A stretch of 6,746 nucleotides of DNA, from contig WTCH01000268.1 of assembly GCA_013138675.1 (NCBI GenBank), positions 1 to 6,746 of the forward strand, written 5' to 3'. Shown here in pieces: positions 1 to 5,961 of this stretch. The stretch comes from Woeseiaceae bacterium (GTDB lineage: Bacteria; Pseudomonadota; Gammaproteobacteria; Steroidobacterales; Woeseiaceae). The translations under genes and the position numbers were made by a program. The notes beneath the pieces are model-generated. The model ran no database searches, had not been told where the DNA came from, and was given only the letters and a program-made list of their open reading frames with translations. Position 1 is the stretch's first letter. Each line of letters starts with the position of its first letter.

Positions 1-172
1 GCATCATCCTGCCGGTCTTCAGATACATCTCGCAGGACCAGTCAAATTCCTGCCACTCAAAATTAATACCATGCTTGCTGCCAGCGGCCTCAAGCGCACG
101 CATGCCTTCGGGCATCACTTCTTTGCCAATCCCGTCACCGGGAATGACTGCTACTTTTATCGTTGCGTTCAC
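1..172 (-). CDS. Tartrate/D-malate dehydrogenase-type beta-decarboxylating dehydrogenase (N-terminal part)
   Basis: This is the first 57 residues of an isocitrate/isopropylmalate dehydrogenase superfamily protein. The gene runs off the left window edge. The N-terminus reads MNATIKVAVIPGDGIGKEV, the typical first strand plus PGDGIGKEV loop that helps bind NAD. It is followed at about residues 44-57 by FDWSCEMYLKTGRM, a stretch I associate with the tartrate dehydrogenase/decarboxylase (TtuC/YeaU/DmlA) branch rather than with LeuB or Icd. Members oxidise tartrate, D-malate or related 2-hydroxyacids with NAD, often with decarboxylation to pyruvate or glycerate-type products, in the cytosol. The start is GTG at 170-172. 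Only a weak purine stretch (GAAACGAA) precedes it, and no better in-frame start is seen before the upstream terminator. The gene follows the M24 hydrolase in the same direction but is separated from it by a strong terminator. The substrate remains open because the catalytic half lies outside the window. Confidence 0.85.
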   Translation of the reverse strand, partial: MNATIKVAVIPGDGIGKEVMPEGMRALEAAGSKHGINFEWQEFDWSCEMYLKTGRMM

Positions 173-187
173 TTCGTTTCTTGACTC

Positions 188-215
188 ACAAAAAAGGGCC
201 CTCGAGAGGGCCCTT
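188..215 (-). terminator. Intrinsic terminator after the M24 hydrolase gene
   Basis: A perfect inverted repeat pairs AAGGGCCCTC (194-203) with GAGGGCCCTT (206-215), probably with a CGAG tetraloop. On the minus strand the stem is followed directly by a run of six T (complement of 190-195). This is a classical rho-independent terminator starting 18 nt past the stop of the M24 gene. On the plus strand the stem is followed by GTCGTTTTT, so weak bidirectional activity is possible, although no plus-strand gene ends here. Confidence 0.9.
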
Positions 216-233
216 GTCGTTTTTCTGGTTCAC

Positions 234-1478
234 TCAGTAACTCATTCCGCAGCCGATAATTCTATCGGTTGGGAACTTGGTGATAACTTCGATGCCCGTG
301 TCAGTCACGACAACTTCATCTTCAAGGCGTACGCCATCAGATCCGTCTTCGTTACCCGCATACGTTTCGAGGGCGAATACCATGCCGGGTTCGATCTCAG
401 CCGGATGCTCGATGCTGTAGGCGCGCGAGATGATCGGGAATTCCCACAGGCCTACGCCGATGCCGTGGCCATACTGCAGGCCAAAGATCTCATGCTCATT
501 CAATGCGCCCATCTGGCGGTAGTCGGGCCAACGTGTGACGACATCCGCAGTGGTGCAACCAGGCATAACAGCATCAATGCCACCTAACTGGATTTCGAGA
601 CAGCGTGCATGCGTGTCGATCTGCTTCGGGGACGGTGGGCCAACAGTGAAGCAGCGATATACACAGGTGTGGTACCCGTTGTACAGGCACACAATATCCA
701 TGAAGATAATGTCGCCGGGTTGCAGCAGGCGATCAGAACTCAGATGCGGGTGCGGGTTGGTGCGATTGCCCGACGTGACCTGCACATTGTGAATCCACTG
801 CGCGCCCAGGCGATGCATCTCATGTGAAGCAACGGCCTGCAAGTCGTTCTCTTTTGCACCGGGGCGGATCTCGCAAGCGATGCGGTGGAAGGCCGCGTCG
901 ACGATAGCCGCGCCATGTTTGAGTATTGCAATCTCATCTTCGTTCTTGATCGAGCGTGCGTACTGCATGACGCCCTGGCCATCGGCAATGGTGTAACCGT
1001 TAGCCTGCATGGCCAGAAGGATCTGCGACTCGATGACGTCGACACCAATGCGGATTTTGCTCTTATCGAGCTTGAAGTTGCCGAGCACCATGTCCAGGTC
1101 TTTGAGGAATCCATCCGAGCAACCCCAGGCTTCCGGTAACGCGCCGAACATCGTGCCGTGTGCCGGGAACGTGTAGTCCGCGATCCATGGACAATTGAGC
1201 TTTTCGCTTGCGACTTCGGAGCCGAAGCCAAAAATATGCGGTGGTCCATTGCGCGGAATGATCGCGTAGCGACCCATGTTGTCAATCTCAGGCGAACAAA
1301 CCGCCGTCGACGTGGAATAACGCTTGTTGCCCGTATCGAAGAGCAGCAAGCAGTCGATGTCGAACTTATCCATGTAATGCTTGATGCGACTGACCCGATA
1401 TTCACGCATACGGTCCATATCTATGCGTTGCTCGTAGTCAACCTGCATCATGCCTTGTGTACCGGGTCGATACGCCAC
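234..1478 (-). CDS. M24-family (pita-bread fold) hydrolase, Xaa-Pro peptidase/creatinase/DddP-like, atypical active site
   Basis: This is a 414-residue protein with the two-domain layout of M24 enzymes: an N-terminal creatinase-like domain (about 25-165, with RMREYRVSRI and LLLFDTGNKRYST) and a C-terminal pita-bread domain (about 178-405). The family includes Xaa-Pro dipeptidases, creatinase, ectoine hydrolase and the DMSP lyase DddP, and the overall pattern resembles the longer DddP-like branch. Visible metal-site positions are D261 (IIFMDIV), H338 (YGHGIG), E371 (FALETY) and E386 (RLEDEV). The second metal Asp, expected 11 residues after D261, is Cys272 (GYHTCVYRCF). The usual HE.P motif is WEFP (345-348). 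It may therefore use a different metal arrangement or chemistry, and plain prolidase activity is doubtful. The start is GTG at 1476-1478, supported by AGGAG 7 nt upstream. The enzyme is cytosolic, with no signal peptide. It ends at a terminator, so it is probably transcribed alone. The substrate is unknown. Confidence 0.85.
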   Translation of the reverse strand: MAYRPGTQGMMQVDYEQRIDMDRMREYRVSRIKHYMDKFDIDCLLLFDTGNKRYSTSTAVCSPEIDNMGRYAIIPRNGPPHIFGFGSEVASEKLNCPWIADYTFPAHGTMFGALPEAWGCSDGFLKDLDMVLGNFKLDKSKIRIGVDVIESQILLAMQANGYTIADGQGVMQYARSIKNEDEIAILKHGAAIVDAAFHRIACEIRPGAKENDLQAVASHEMHRLGAQWIHNVQVTSGNRTNPHPHLSSDRLLQPGDIIFMDIVCLYNGYHTCVYRCFTVGPPSPKQIDTHARCLEIQLGGIDAVMPGCTTADVVTRWPDYRQMGALNEHEIFGLQYGHGIGVGLWEFPIISRAYSIEHPAEIEPGMVFALETYAGNEDGSDGVRLEDEVVVTDTGIEVITKFPTDRIIGCGMSY

Positions 1479-1485
1479 TATTCTT

Positions 1486-1490
1486 CTCCT
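1486..1490 (-). promoter_or_regulatory. Ribosome binding site fixing the GTG start of the M24 gene
   Basis: On the minus strand AGGAG lies 7 nt before the GTG at 1476-1478. It supports that start over the internal ATGs at codons 10 and 11. Confidence 0.75.
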
Positions 1491-1525
1491 GATTCTTGCG
1501 TGCGCAGCTGTGCTGATTCGCCTGA

Positions 1526-1567
1526 GATTATATCGTTAAATATCGCAAAATTGTCAAATTTTCGATA
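1526..1567. promoter_or_regulatory. Candidate operator 1: direct half-site plus 27-bp dyad
   Basis: A near-perfect palindrome occupies 1541-1567: left arm TATCGCAAAATTG (1541-1553), centre T, right arm CAAATTTTCGATA (1555-1567), with 11 of 13 arm positions matching. Immediately before it lies a direct half-site, TATCGTTAAA (1531-1540), exactly 10 bp (one helical turn) from the next TATCG. The segment 1526-1540 matches 3898-3912 in the other divergent region at 14 of 15 positions. It lies between divergently transcribed genes and covers the minus-strand promoter. The binding protein cannot be named from the site. Confidence 0.55.
1527..1557 (-). promoter_or_regulatory. Promoter of the M24 hydrolase gene
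   Basis: On the minus strand a consensus TTGACA (complement of 1552-1557) is followed by 19 nt and a consensus TATAAT (complement of 1527-1532). The -10 box sits about 49 nt before the GTG start. Both hexamers are perfect sigma-70 matches, but the spacer is 2 nt longer than optimal. The -35 box lies exactly at the centre of the dyad at 1541-1567 and the -10 box overlaps a further half-site, so a bound regulator would touch both. Transcription is inferred, not shown. Confidence 0.6.
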
Positions 1568-1604
1568 ATTTTAGATTACGTGGCTTATTTCAGCACACTT
1601 TTTT

Positions 1605-1610
1605 AGGGGG
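1605..1610 (+). promoter_or_regulatory. Ribosome binding site for the phosphoesterase
   Basis: AGGGGG lies 7 nt before the GTG at 1618 and supports that non-ATG start. Confidence 0.7.
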
Positions 1611-1617
1611 TTCTTTC

Positions 1618-2298
1618 GTGACACGGCATCTGGCAATTGGAGATATCCATGGCTGCATCACAGCGCTGACAGCGCTCGTGGGCTTCGTGGATCTGCGATC
1701 TGACGACACGATCGTCACACTCGGCGACTATGTTGATCGTGGGCCCGACTCTCGCGCGGTGCTGGATTTCATTATCAGTTTGGGCAGGTCGCATCAGCTT
1801 GTTCCACTGCGCGGTAATCACGAGATCATGATGCTGGACGCGCGTGACAAGAAGAGCTGGCTGGGTCCCTGGCTGAGCTATGGTGGCGAGGCAACGCTGC
1901 AGTCATATGGTGGTTCGTTTGACGACATTCCTGATACGCATGTCGATTTCCTCGAAAACAAACTGCGTCCCTACTACGAATGCGAGTCACACATTTTTGT
2001 TCACGCAAACCTGGCGCCAAACGTTGCTTTAGCAGATCAGCCCGATGCAGCGTTGTTTTGGCAGAAATACAAGGACCCAGGACCGCACTGTTCCGGCAAG
2101 ACCATGGTGTGCGGCCACACGGCCCAGCAATCCGGAATGCCGCTCAGCAACGGTCACTCAGTGTGCATTGACACCTGGGCGCACGGGGAGGGTTGGCTTA
2201 CCTGCCTTGATGTTGGATCGGGAACCGTTTGGCAGGCGAACGAGGCCGGGGACACGCGCACAATGGAACTCGATGCCCCCGACTCTGGTCGCGGCTAA
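1618..2298 (+). CDS. PPP-family metallophosphoesterase (serine/threonine protein phosphatase type)
   Basis: This 226-residue cytosolic protein has the full PPP metal-site signature in order: GDIHG (8-12), GDYVDRG (36-42), RGNHE (65-69), a histidine in FVHANL (H129) and GHT (166-168). These supply the two-metal ligands D9, H11, D37, N67, H129 and H167, plus the phosphate-binding R41 and R66. Size and motifs match bacterial PrpA/PrpB and lambda-phosphatase-like enzymes, which remove phosphate from Ser/Thr/Tyr/His residues. Some relatives act on diadenosine tetraphosphate or other small phosphoesters, so the substrate is open. The GTG start follows AGGGGG by 7 nt. The gene diverges from the M24 gene and shares its control region. 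The last codons, from GGT CGC GGC to the TAA at 2296-2298, lie within or at the edge of a REP element, so the C-terminal GRG and the stop codon appear to be REP-derived. Confidence 0.9.
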   Translation: MTRHLAIGDIHGCITALTALVGFVDLRSDDTIVTLGDYVDRGPDSRAVLDFIISLGRSHQLVPLRGNHEIMMLDARDKKSWLGPWLSYGGEATLQSYGGSFDDIPDTHVDFLENKLRPYYECESHIFVHANLAPNVALADQPDAALFWQKYKDPGPHCSGKTMVCGHTAQQSGMPLSNGHSVCIDTWAHGEGWLTCLDVGSGTVWQANEAGDTRTMELDAPDSGRG

Positions 2299-2337
2299 AG
2301 CCGCTCCTACAGCGGCTCCTAAAGCCGCTCCTACAGC
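2288..2337. repeat. REP palindrome cluster between convergent genes
   Basis: A complete 24-nt REP-type element (GTCGCGGCTAAAGCC…CTCCTACA) spans 2288-2311. A second, partial copy at 2312-2335 follows at a 24-nt period, so TAAAGCCGCTCCTACAGC occurs at 2296-2313 and again at 2320-2337. The core GCGGCTAAAGCCGC is self-complementary, and GCCGCT/AGCGGC arms can also pair across 2300-2316. The cluster overlaps the last codons of the phosphoesterase and ends one base before the stop codon of the converging SixA-like gene, a usual REP location. It could act as a weak bidirectional terminator or protect mRNA 3' ends. The same element occurs four times in the E2 gene. Confidence 0.85.
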
Positions 2338-2835
2338 CTAGAATTGATCCACGAAATTGACGGCACGTTTCACGTTACTGCCGTCGCGGCTTTCCTGCCA
2401 GAGAATGGTGCCGGCGCCTTGTTCCGGCTTTTCAACATCGATAGCGAGCAAGCTGCCGTTCGGGATCAGGATATCTTCACCGGTAAGCCACAATACGAGA
2501 ATGCTTGTGCAGGACTGGTGACTGCTGACCAGCGCGTCGCCTCCGTCGAAGTCGAGTTCGTTCGCGAAGCTCACAATCTCCGGCAATCTCGAGCCTGTTT
2601 TCAGGTAGCGGGATTCTTCGATGGAACCGGCGAAGCCCATGATGCGTTTTGCGATGTAGAGCGTCTGCTTGACTCGCTTTAGCGGACTCGAATAGATGTG
2701 TTTGACGCCGGACAAGTCACTTTTTCGAAGCGTCATGACGTCCTCGACTTCCTTAACGCCGATCTCTGTAAGCTCGCGGTCCTCGTCGGCATCGGCATTC
2801 GAGGTCATGCCGTGCCTGAGAACGAAGATTTTCAC
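2338..2835 (-). CDS. SixA-like phosphohistidine phosphatase (histidine phosphatase superfamily)
   Basis: This 165-residue protein opens with MKIFVLRHGMTSN, the RHG motif in which His8 is the expected phospho-accepting residue and Arg7 binds phosphate. SSPLKRVKQT (49-58) supplies a second arginine (R54), and SSHQS (104-108) supplies the second catalytic histidine (H106). Length and motif order match SixA, which dephosphorylates phosphohistidine on signalling or phosphotransfer proteins; the true target here is unknown. The GTG start (2833-2835) directly follows the TAA stop of the oxidoreductase with no gap, and only a weak AGAAAAAG lies upstream, so translation probably depends on coupling to that gene. 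The gene ends beside the REP cluster and converges on the phosphoesterase. Confidence 0.85.
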   Translation of the reverse strand: MKIFVLRHGMTSNADADEDRELTEIGVKEVEDVMTLRKSDLSGVKHIYSSPLKRVKQTLYIAKRIMGFAGSIEESRYLKTGSRLPEIVSFANELDFDGGDALVSSHQSCTSILVLWLTGEDILIPNGSLLAIDVEKPEQGAGTILWQESRDGSNVKRAVNFVDQF

Positions 2836-3858
2836 TTAGACTTTTTCTGTTTGGCCGCTGTCAGCAGATTTGACGATTGCCTCGGTAACGGCGGCGCAAT
2901 GCACTGTCTCATTATTCGAGATGATGTACGGCTCGCCGCCTTCGGCTGCCCGGGCAAACGCATCCAGCGCGGCGCGCGCGACATCAAATGATGCCGCGTT
3001 CCAGGTCTCGGCGGGTCCCTTGATCGGCTTGAACGTGCAGTTGCTGAACAACTTGAAGCGACGTTCTTCAGATGGCGCGCCCGCGACGTGCGTCATGCCT
3101 TCGAGTTTGACGAAGCCCTTGGAACCATATATCTGGAAATTGAAGCCGCCGCCCGTCGCCGTCATTGTTGAGAGGTAGCCAGACATGCCGTCCTTCATAC
3201 GGAAGAGGATTGATGTTGTGTCATCCGCGTCGACTTCGACGACACGACGGAAACTCTGTGCATAGACCTGGTCGATCTCGCCGCACAAGTCGATGAAGCC
3301 GTCGATGGCGTGTACACCCATCGGTGTCAGGCCGCCGCAAGGCGTTTCGTCTTTGCTGGCGCGCCAGGCGTCCGGCTTCAGGAACAGACCGTTTGGAAAC
3401 GTCATGGTCGCTTCGCAATGCAAAATCGTGCCGAGCTCGCCCGAGTTGATCATCTCGCGCAGTTTGGTGATTTCCGGGTGAAAGCGCCGGTTGTAACCAA
3501 CACCAATGGTGACACCGGCTTTCTCGGCGGCCGCAACGGCAGCCGCGGCATCAGCTTGCGTGAGCGCGAATGGTTTCTCACAAAAGACATGTTTGCCATG
3601 TTCGGCGGCCGCAATGGTTTGCGCACTGTGTATCGAATTCGGTGTCACCAGGACAACGGCGTCGATATTCGGGTCCGCGATAATGTCCTCAAAAGAGGCA
3701 CGCAGTTCCATGTTGTGCTCTTTAGCAAATGCCTTGGCATCATCAGACAGAGACCGGGTTGTGCCAGCGACAAATCGAATATCGTCACTAACGCCAGATA
3801 CGGATTCGACGAGTGTTTTGCCCCACCACCCGAGACCTACGATTGCTGCGTTTATCAT
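2836..3858 (-). CDS. Gfo/Idh/MocA-family NAD(P)-dependent oxidoreductase
   Basis: This 340-residue cytosolic protein begins MINAAIVGLGWWGKT, a Rossmann-fold dinucleotide loop of the GxGxxG type (GLGWWG, 8-13). VVLVTPNSIH (68-77) and CEKPFALT (93-100) follow; the EKP motif carries the conserved lysine K95. GGLTPMGVHAID (175-186) provides the expected catalytic histidine (H183) and an acidic partner (D186). The C-terminal beta-sheet domain extends to about residue 260. Relatives oxidise or reduce sugars, inositols, trans-dihydrodiols or sugar-acid derivatives with NAD(P); the substrate is not deducible. The frame stays open upstream to 4113, but the family N-terminus starts at the ATG at 3856-3858. 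An upstream start would cross the promoter region and overlap the E1 alpha gene. AGGA lies 12 nt before this ATG, a rather long spacing. The SixA-like gene follows without a gap. Confidence 0.9.
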   Translation of the reverse strand: MINAAIVGLGWWGKTLVESVSGVSDDIRFVAGTTRSLSDDAKAFAKEHNMELRASFEDIIADPNIDAVVLVTPNSIHSAQTIAAAEHGKHVFCEKPFALTQADAAAAVAAAEKAGVTIGVGYNRRFHPEITKLREMINSGELGTILHCEATMTFPNGLFLKPDAWRASKDETPCGGLTPMGVHAIDGFIDLCGEIDQVYAQSFRRVVEVDADDTTSILFRMKDGMSGYLSTMTATGGGFNFQIYGSKGFVKLEGMTHVAGAPSEERRFKLFSNCTFKPIKGPAETWNAASFDVARAALDAFARAAEGGEPYIISNNETVHCAAVTEAIVKSADSGQTEKV

Positions 3859-3895
3859 GCGTTTTGCCCATCCTGAAATTGTACTTTGCTGTTGA

Positions 3896-3939
3896 GCGAT
3901 TATATCGCTAAAATGGGGATTCTCCACATTTAATCGATA
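3896..3939. promoter_or_regulatory. Candidate operator 2: 37-bp dyad with TATCG outer arms
   Basis: The left arm (TATCGCTAAAATG, 3903-3915) pairs with CATTTAATCGATA (3927-3939) at 11 of 13 positions. The symmetry continues inward through GGGA/TCCA around a TTC centre at 3920-3922, giving 14 of 17 arm positions. A smaller perfect palindrome, GCGAT-TAT-ATCGC (3896-3908), overlaps the left arm and the -10 box of the oxidoreductase. It lies between the divergent oxidoreductase and dehydrogenase genes. The arms resemble those of the operator at 1526-1567, but the arm spacing differs. Confidence 0.5.
3899..3904 (-). promoter_or_regulatory. Probable -10 box of the oxidoreductase promoter
   Basis: On the minus strand a perfect TATAAT lies 40 nt before the ATG at 3856-3858. 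No good -35 match is found 15-19 nt upstream (GTGGAG at 17 nt), so the promoter may depend on an activator bound to the adjoining dyad. The sequence around this box is nearly the same as around the -10 box of the M24 promoter. Confidence 0.5.
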
Positions 3940-3958
3940 AATTATCCGAGATATTCCA

Positions 3959-4987
3959 TTGAGTAACGACACCGGGCAGCTTATGGCTGCCGTCAAGAAT
4001 GCCAAGGCGCCAGACACCGATACGCGCCTTGAATTGTATCGACAGATGCAGGCCTGCCGGATGATGGAGCAGCGCGCGTACGATCTGTTCATGCAGAACC
4101 TGATCAAGGGCACGTCGCACCTCGCACTCGGCCAGGAGGCTGTTGCCGCCGGTTTTGGTGTGGCGATGCGTGAGGACGACTACACGTTCTGCACTTATCG
4201 TGGCCACAATCACACGCTGGTTCGTGGTGTCTCGATGACCGGGATTCTGGGTGAACTGATGGGTCGCGAGTGTGGCTTGCTACACGGCAAGGGTGGCTCG
4301 ATGCACCTGATGGACATTGAGAAAGGCGCGATGGGGTCCTACGCCATTATTGGGGCACATATGCCCATCGCGGCAGGTGCTGCCTGGTCCGCGCAATATC
4401 GCAAGTCCGGCCAGGTCGCCGTGTGTTTCTTCGGTGATGGCACAACGAACATTGGTGCGTTTCACGAAGCACTGAACTTCGCCGCAATCTGGGATCTGCC
4501 GGTCGTCTACGTCTGCGAAAACAACCTTTATATGGAATACACGCCGATTGGCGATGTCACAGCGGTGGAGAATCCCGGTGCGGATCGCGCCAGTGCCTAT
4601 GGCCTGGAGCCGGTGCTTGTCGACGGCAATGACGCGGATACGATGTACGCGGTCGCGGTTGCGGCTCTGGACAAAGCGCGCAGCGGTGGCGGCCCGAGCC
4701 TTATTGAAGTCCAGACTTACCGGCATGGAGGCCATTCACGGGCGGATCCGGGCAAGTACCGGCCGGACGAAGAAGTCGAAGCCTGGAAGAAGCGTGATCC
4801 GGTGATTACCTACCGCCAACGCCTGCTTGATGAAGGCGTCGATGCAGCAGCGATTGACGCGATTGATGCCGAGCAATCAGCGCGCGTGGATGCGGCTGAA
4901 GAAACAGCGCGCAACAGCGGGCCACCACCTTTAGAGAGTGCCTATAAGGAACTCTGGGCCGACGGGAGTTCATCATGGCGCAGATGA
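3959..4987 (+). CDS. 2-oxoacid/acetoin dehydrogenase complex E1 component, alpha subunit
   Basis: This 342-residue subunit of a heterotetrameric (alpha2beta2) ThDP-dependent E1 decarboxylates a 2-oxoacid, or cleaves acetoin, and passes the acyl group to lipoyl-E2. Visible family features are TYRGHNHTL (79-87), LLHGKGGSMHL (107-117), the ThDP/Mg motif GDG (159-161) ending in ENN (187-189), and the phosphorylation-loop-like TYRHGGHSRADPGKYR (253-268). Length fits the AcoA/PdhA/BkdA1 type. GKGGSMH suits the acetoin/pyruvate branch, but specificity cannot be fixed by reading. The start chosen is TTG at 3959, giving MSNDTGQ. It has only a weak upstream GAG, and ATG at 3983 (codon 9) is the alternative. 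The gene opens the E1 alpha-E1 beta-E2 operon, its 3' end overlaps E1 beta by 13 nt, and the dyad upstream implies specific regulation. Confidence 0.9.
   Translation: MSNDTGQLMAAVKNAKAPDTDTRLELYRQMQACRMMEQRAYDLFMQNLIKGTSHLALGQEAVAAGFGVAMREDDYTFCTYRGHNHTLVRGVSMTGILGELMGRECGLLHGKGGSMHLMDIEKGAMGSYAIIGAHMPIAAGAAWSAQYRKSGQVAVCFFGDGTTNIGAFHEALNFAAIWDLPVVYVCENNLYMEYTPIGDVTAVENPGADRASAYGLEPVLVDGNDADTMYAVAVAALDKARSGGGPSLIEVQTYRHGGHSRADPGKYRPDEEVEAWKKRDPVITYRQRLLDEGVDAAAIDAIDAEQSARVDAAEETARNSGPPPLESAYKELWADGSSSWRR
4964..4968 (+). promoter_or_regulatory. Ribosome binding site for E1 beta
   Basis: GGGAG, inside the 3' end of the E1 alpha gene, lies 6 nt before the ATG at 4975. It favours that start over the ATG at 4984 (codon 4), which would give a 4-nt ATGA overlap. 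Confidence 0.65.
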
Positions 4988-5952
4988 GTTATCGAGAGGC
5001 CGTTAAGGCGGCTATTGCGCAGGAGATGCGTCGCGACGAGTCCGTGGTTTTTATCGGCGAGGACATTGCAGCGCCCGGTGGAGTGTTCAAGACAACCGAA
5101 GGGCTGCAGGCTGAATTTGGTGAGCTGCGTGTTCGCGATACCCCAATATCCGAGCAGGCCATCATCGGTGCCGTAGCCGGTGCAGCGATGACAGGATTGC
5201 GACCTATTGCCGAGATCATGTTTTCAGACTTTTTCGCCGTGTGCTGGGACATCGTTGCCAACCAGATCGCCAAGACGCGATACATGACTGATGGGCAATG
5301 TTCGTTTCCGCTCGTGATTCGCTCGGCTAACGGTGGCGGTTCTCGCTTCGGTGCACAGCATTCTCAAAGCGTTGAGAACTGGGCAATGATGATTCCTGGA
5401 CTTAAGGTTGTCGCACCGTCGAGCCCTGCGGATGTTAAAGGGCTGCTGGCCGCCGCGATTCGGGATCCCGATCCCGTGCTGTTTTTTGAGCAGAAGTCCC
5501 TGTACGGCACTAAAGGCGATGTGCCCGAGGGCGAACACGTTGTACCGCTGGGCAAAGCGAATGTGCTACGCGAAGGTAGTGATGTAACGATCGTAGCGTT
5601 GGCGGCCATGGTGCGCCATGCAATGAAGGCGGCCGATACGCTGCAGGCAGAGCACGGCATTTCGGCCGAAGTGATTGACGTGCGGTCGCTCGTTCCGCTC
5701 GATACGACCACCATTTTCGAGTCCGTGTCGAAAACGGCGAGGTTGGTTACGGTGGAGGAGAATCCACGGCTGTGCGGTTGGGGCGCTGAAATTTCGTCCA
5801 TCGTCGCCGAAGAGCTATTCTGGGATCTCGAAGGCCCAATCGTTCGTGTCACCACCCCACACATTCCGTTGCCATCGGCGGACGCACTCGAAGACGCCGT
5901 TCTACCAAGCGCCTCGAAAGTCGTCGATGCTGTTGTCAAACTTGCTGATTAA
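4975..5952 (+). CDS. 2-oxoacid/acetoin dehydrogenase complex E1 component, beta subunit
   Basis: This 325-residue partner of the E1 alpha subunit has the usual transketolase-like pyrimidine-binding domain (about 4-178) and C-terminal domain (about 195-320). Diagnostic stretches are VVFIGEDIAAPGGVF (24-38), DTPISEQAIIGAVAGAAM (55-72), in which E60 is the expected ThDP N1'-binding glutamate, MFSDFF (82-87) and RFGAQHSQS (124-132), with the active-site histidine H129. The C-terminal domain has IDVRSLVPLD and VTTPHIPLPSA, as in PdhB/AcoB/BkdA2. It overlaps the E1 alpha gene by 13 nt and is followed 9 nt later by E2, so the three are almost certainly co-transcribed and translationally coupled. Length and motifs are complete; nothing is missing. 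Confidence 0.92.
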   Translation: MAQMSYREAVKAAIAQEMRRDESVVFIGEDIAAPGGVFKTTEGLQAEFGELRVRDTPISEQAIIGAVAGAAMTGLRPIAEIMFSDFFAVCWDIVANQIAKTRYMTDGQCSFPLVIRSANGGGSRFGAQHSQSVENWAMMIPGLKVVAPSSPADVKGLLAAAIRDPDPVLFFEQKSLYGTKGDVPEGEHVVPLGKANVLREGSDVTIVALAAMVRHAMKAADTLQAEHGISAEVIDVRSLVPLDTTTIFESVSKTARLVTVEENPRLCGWGAEISSIVAEELFWDLEGPIVRVTTPHIPLPSADALEDAVLPSASKVVDAVVKLAD

Positions 5953-5956
5953 GGAA
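5951..5956 (+). promoter_or_regulatory. Ribosome binding site for E2
   Basis: AAGGAA overlaps the E1 beta stop codon (TAA, 5950-5952) and lies 5 nt before the E2 ATG, so termination and reinitiation are likely coupled. Confidence 0.7.
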
Positions 5957-5961
5957 CGAAC

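Noticed and set aside
75..587. Plus-strand open frame spanning the dehydrogenase start, the terminator and the end of the M24 gene
   Set aside because: It runs antisense to two recognisable genes and straight through a terminator hairpin, and its product resembles nothing known.
234..1478. Assignment of the M24 protein as the DMSP lyase DddP
   Set aside because: Overall resemblance exists, but the second metal Asp and the catalytic Asp seen in DddP are not conserved, so only the family can be claimed.
2288..2337. CRISPR-like repeat array
   Set aside because: The units are short palindromic REP elements with no unique spacers of regular length; the same holds for 6412-6519.
3915..3950. Plus-strand promoter for the E1 alpha gene
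   Set aside because: TAAATT (3938-3943) could be a -10 box, but no acceptable -35 lies at the right spacing, so I do not list it.
3859..4113. N-terminal extension of the oxidoreductase to an upstream start
   Set aside because: The extra 85 residues have no family match, overlap the E1 alpha gene and cross the shared control region. The Rossmann fold begins at the ATG at 3856-3858.
4280..4735. Antisense frame within E1 alpha, and similar frames within E1 beta (4989-5285, 5224-5538, 5364-5939)
   Set aside because: They are shadow frames of high-GC coding sequence; the plus-strand proteins carry complete catalytic motifs.
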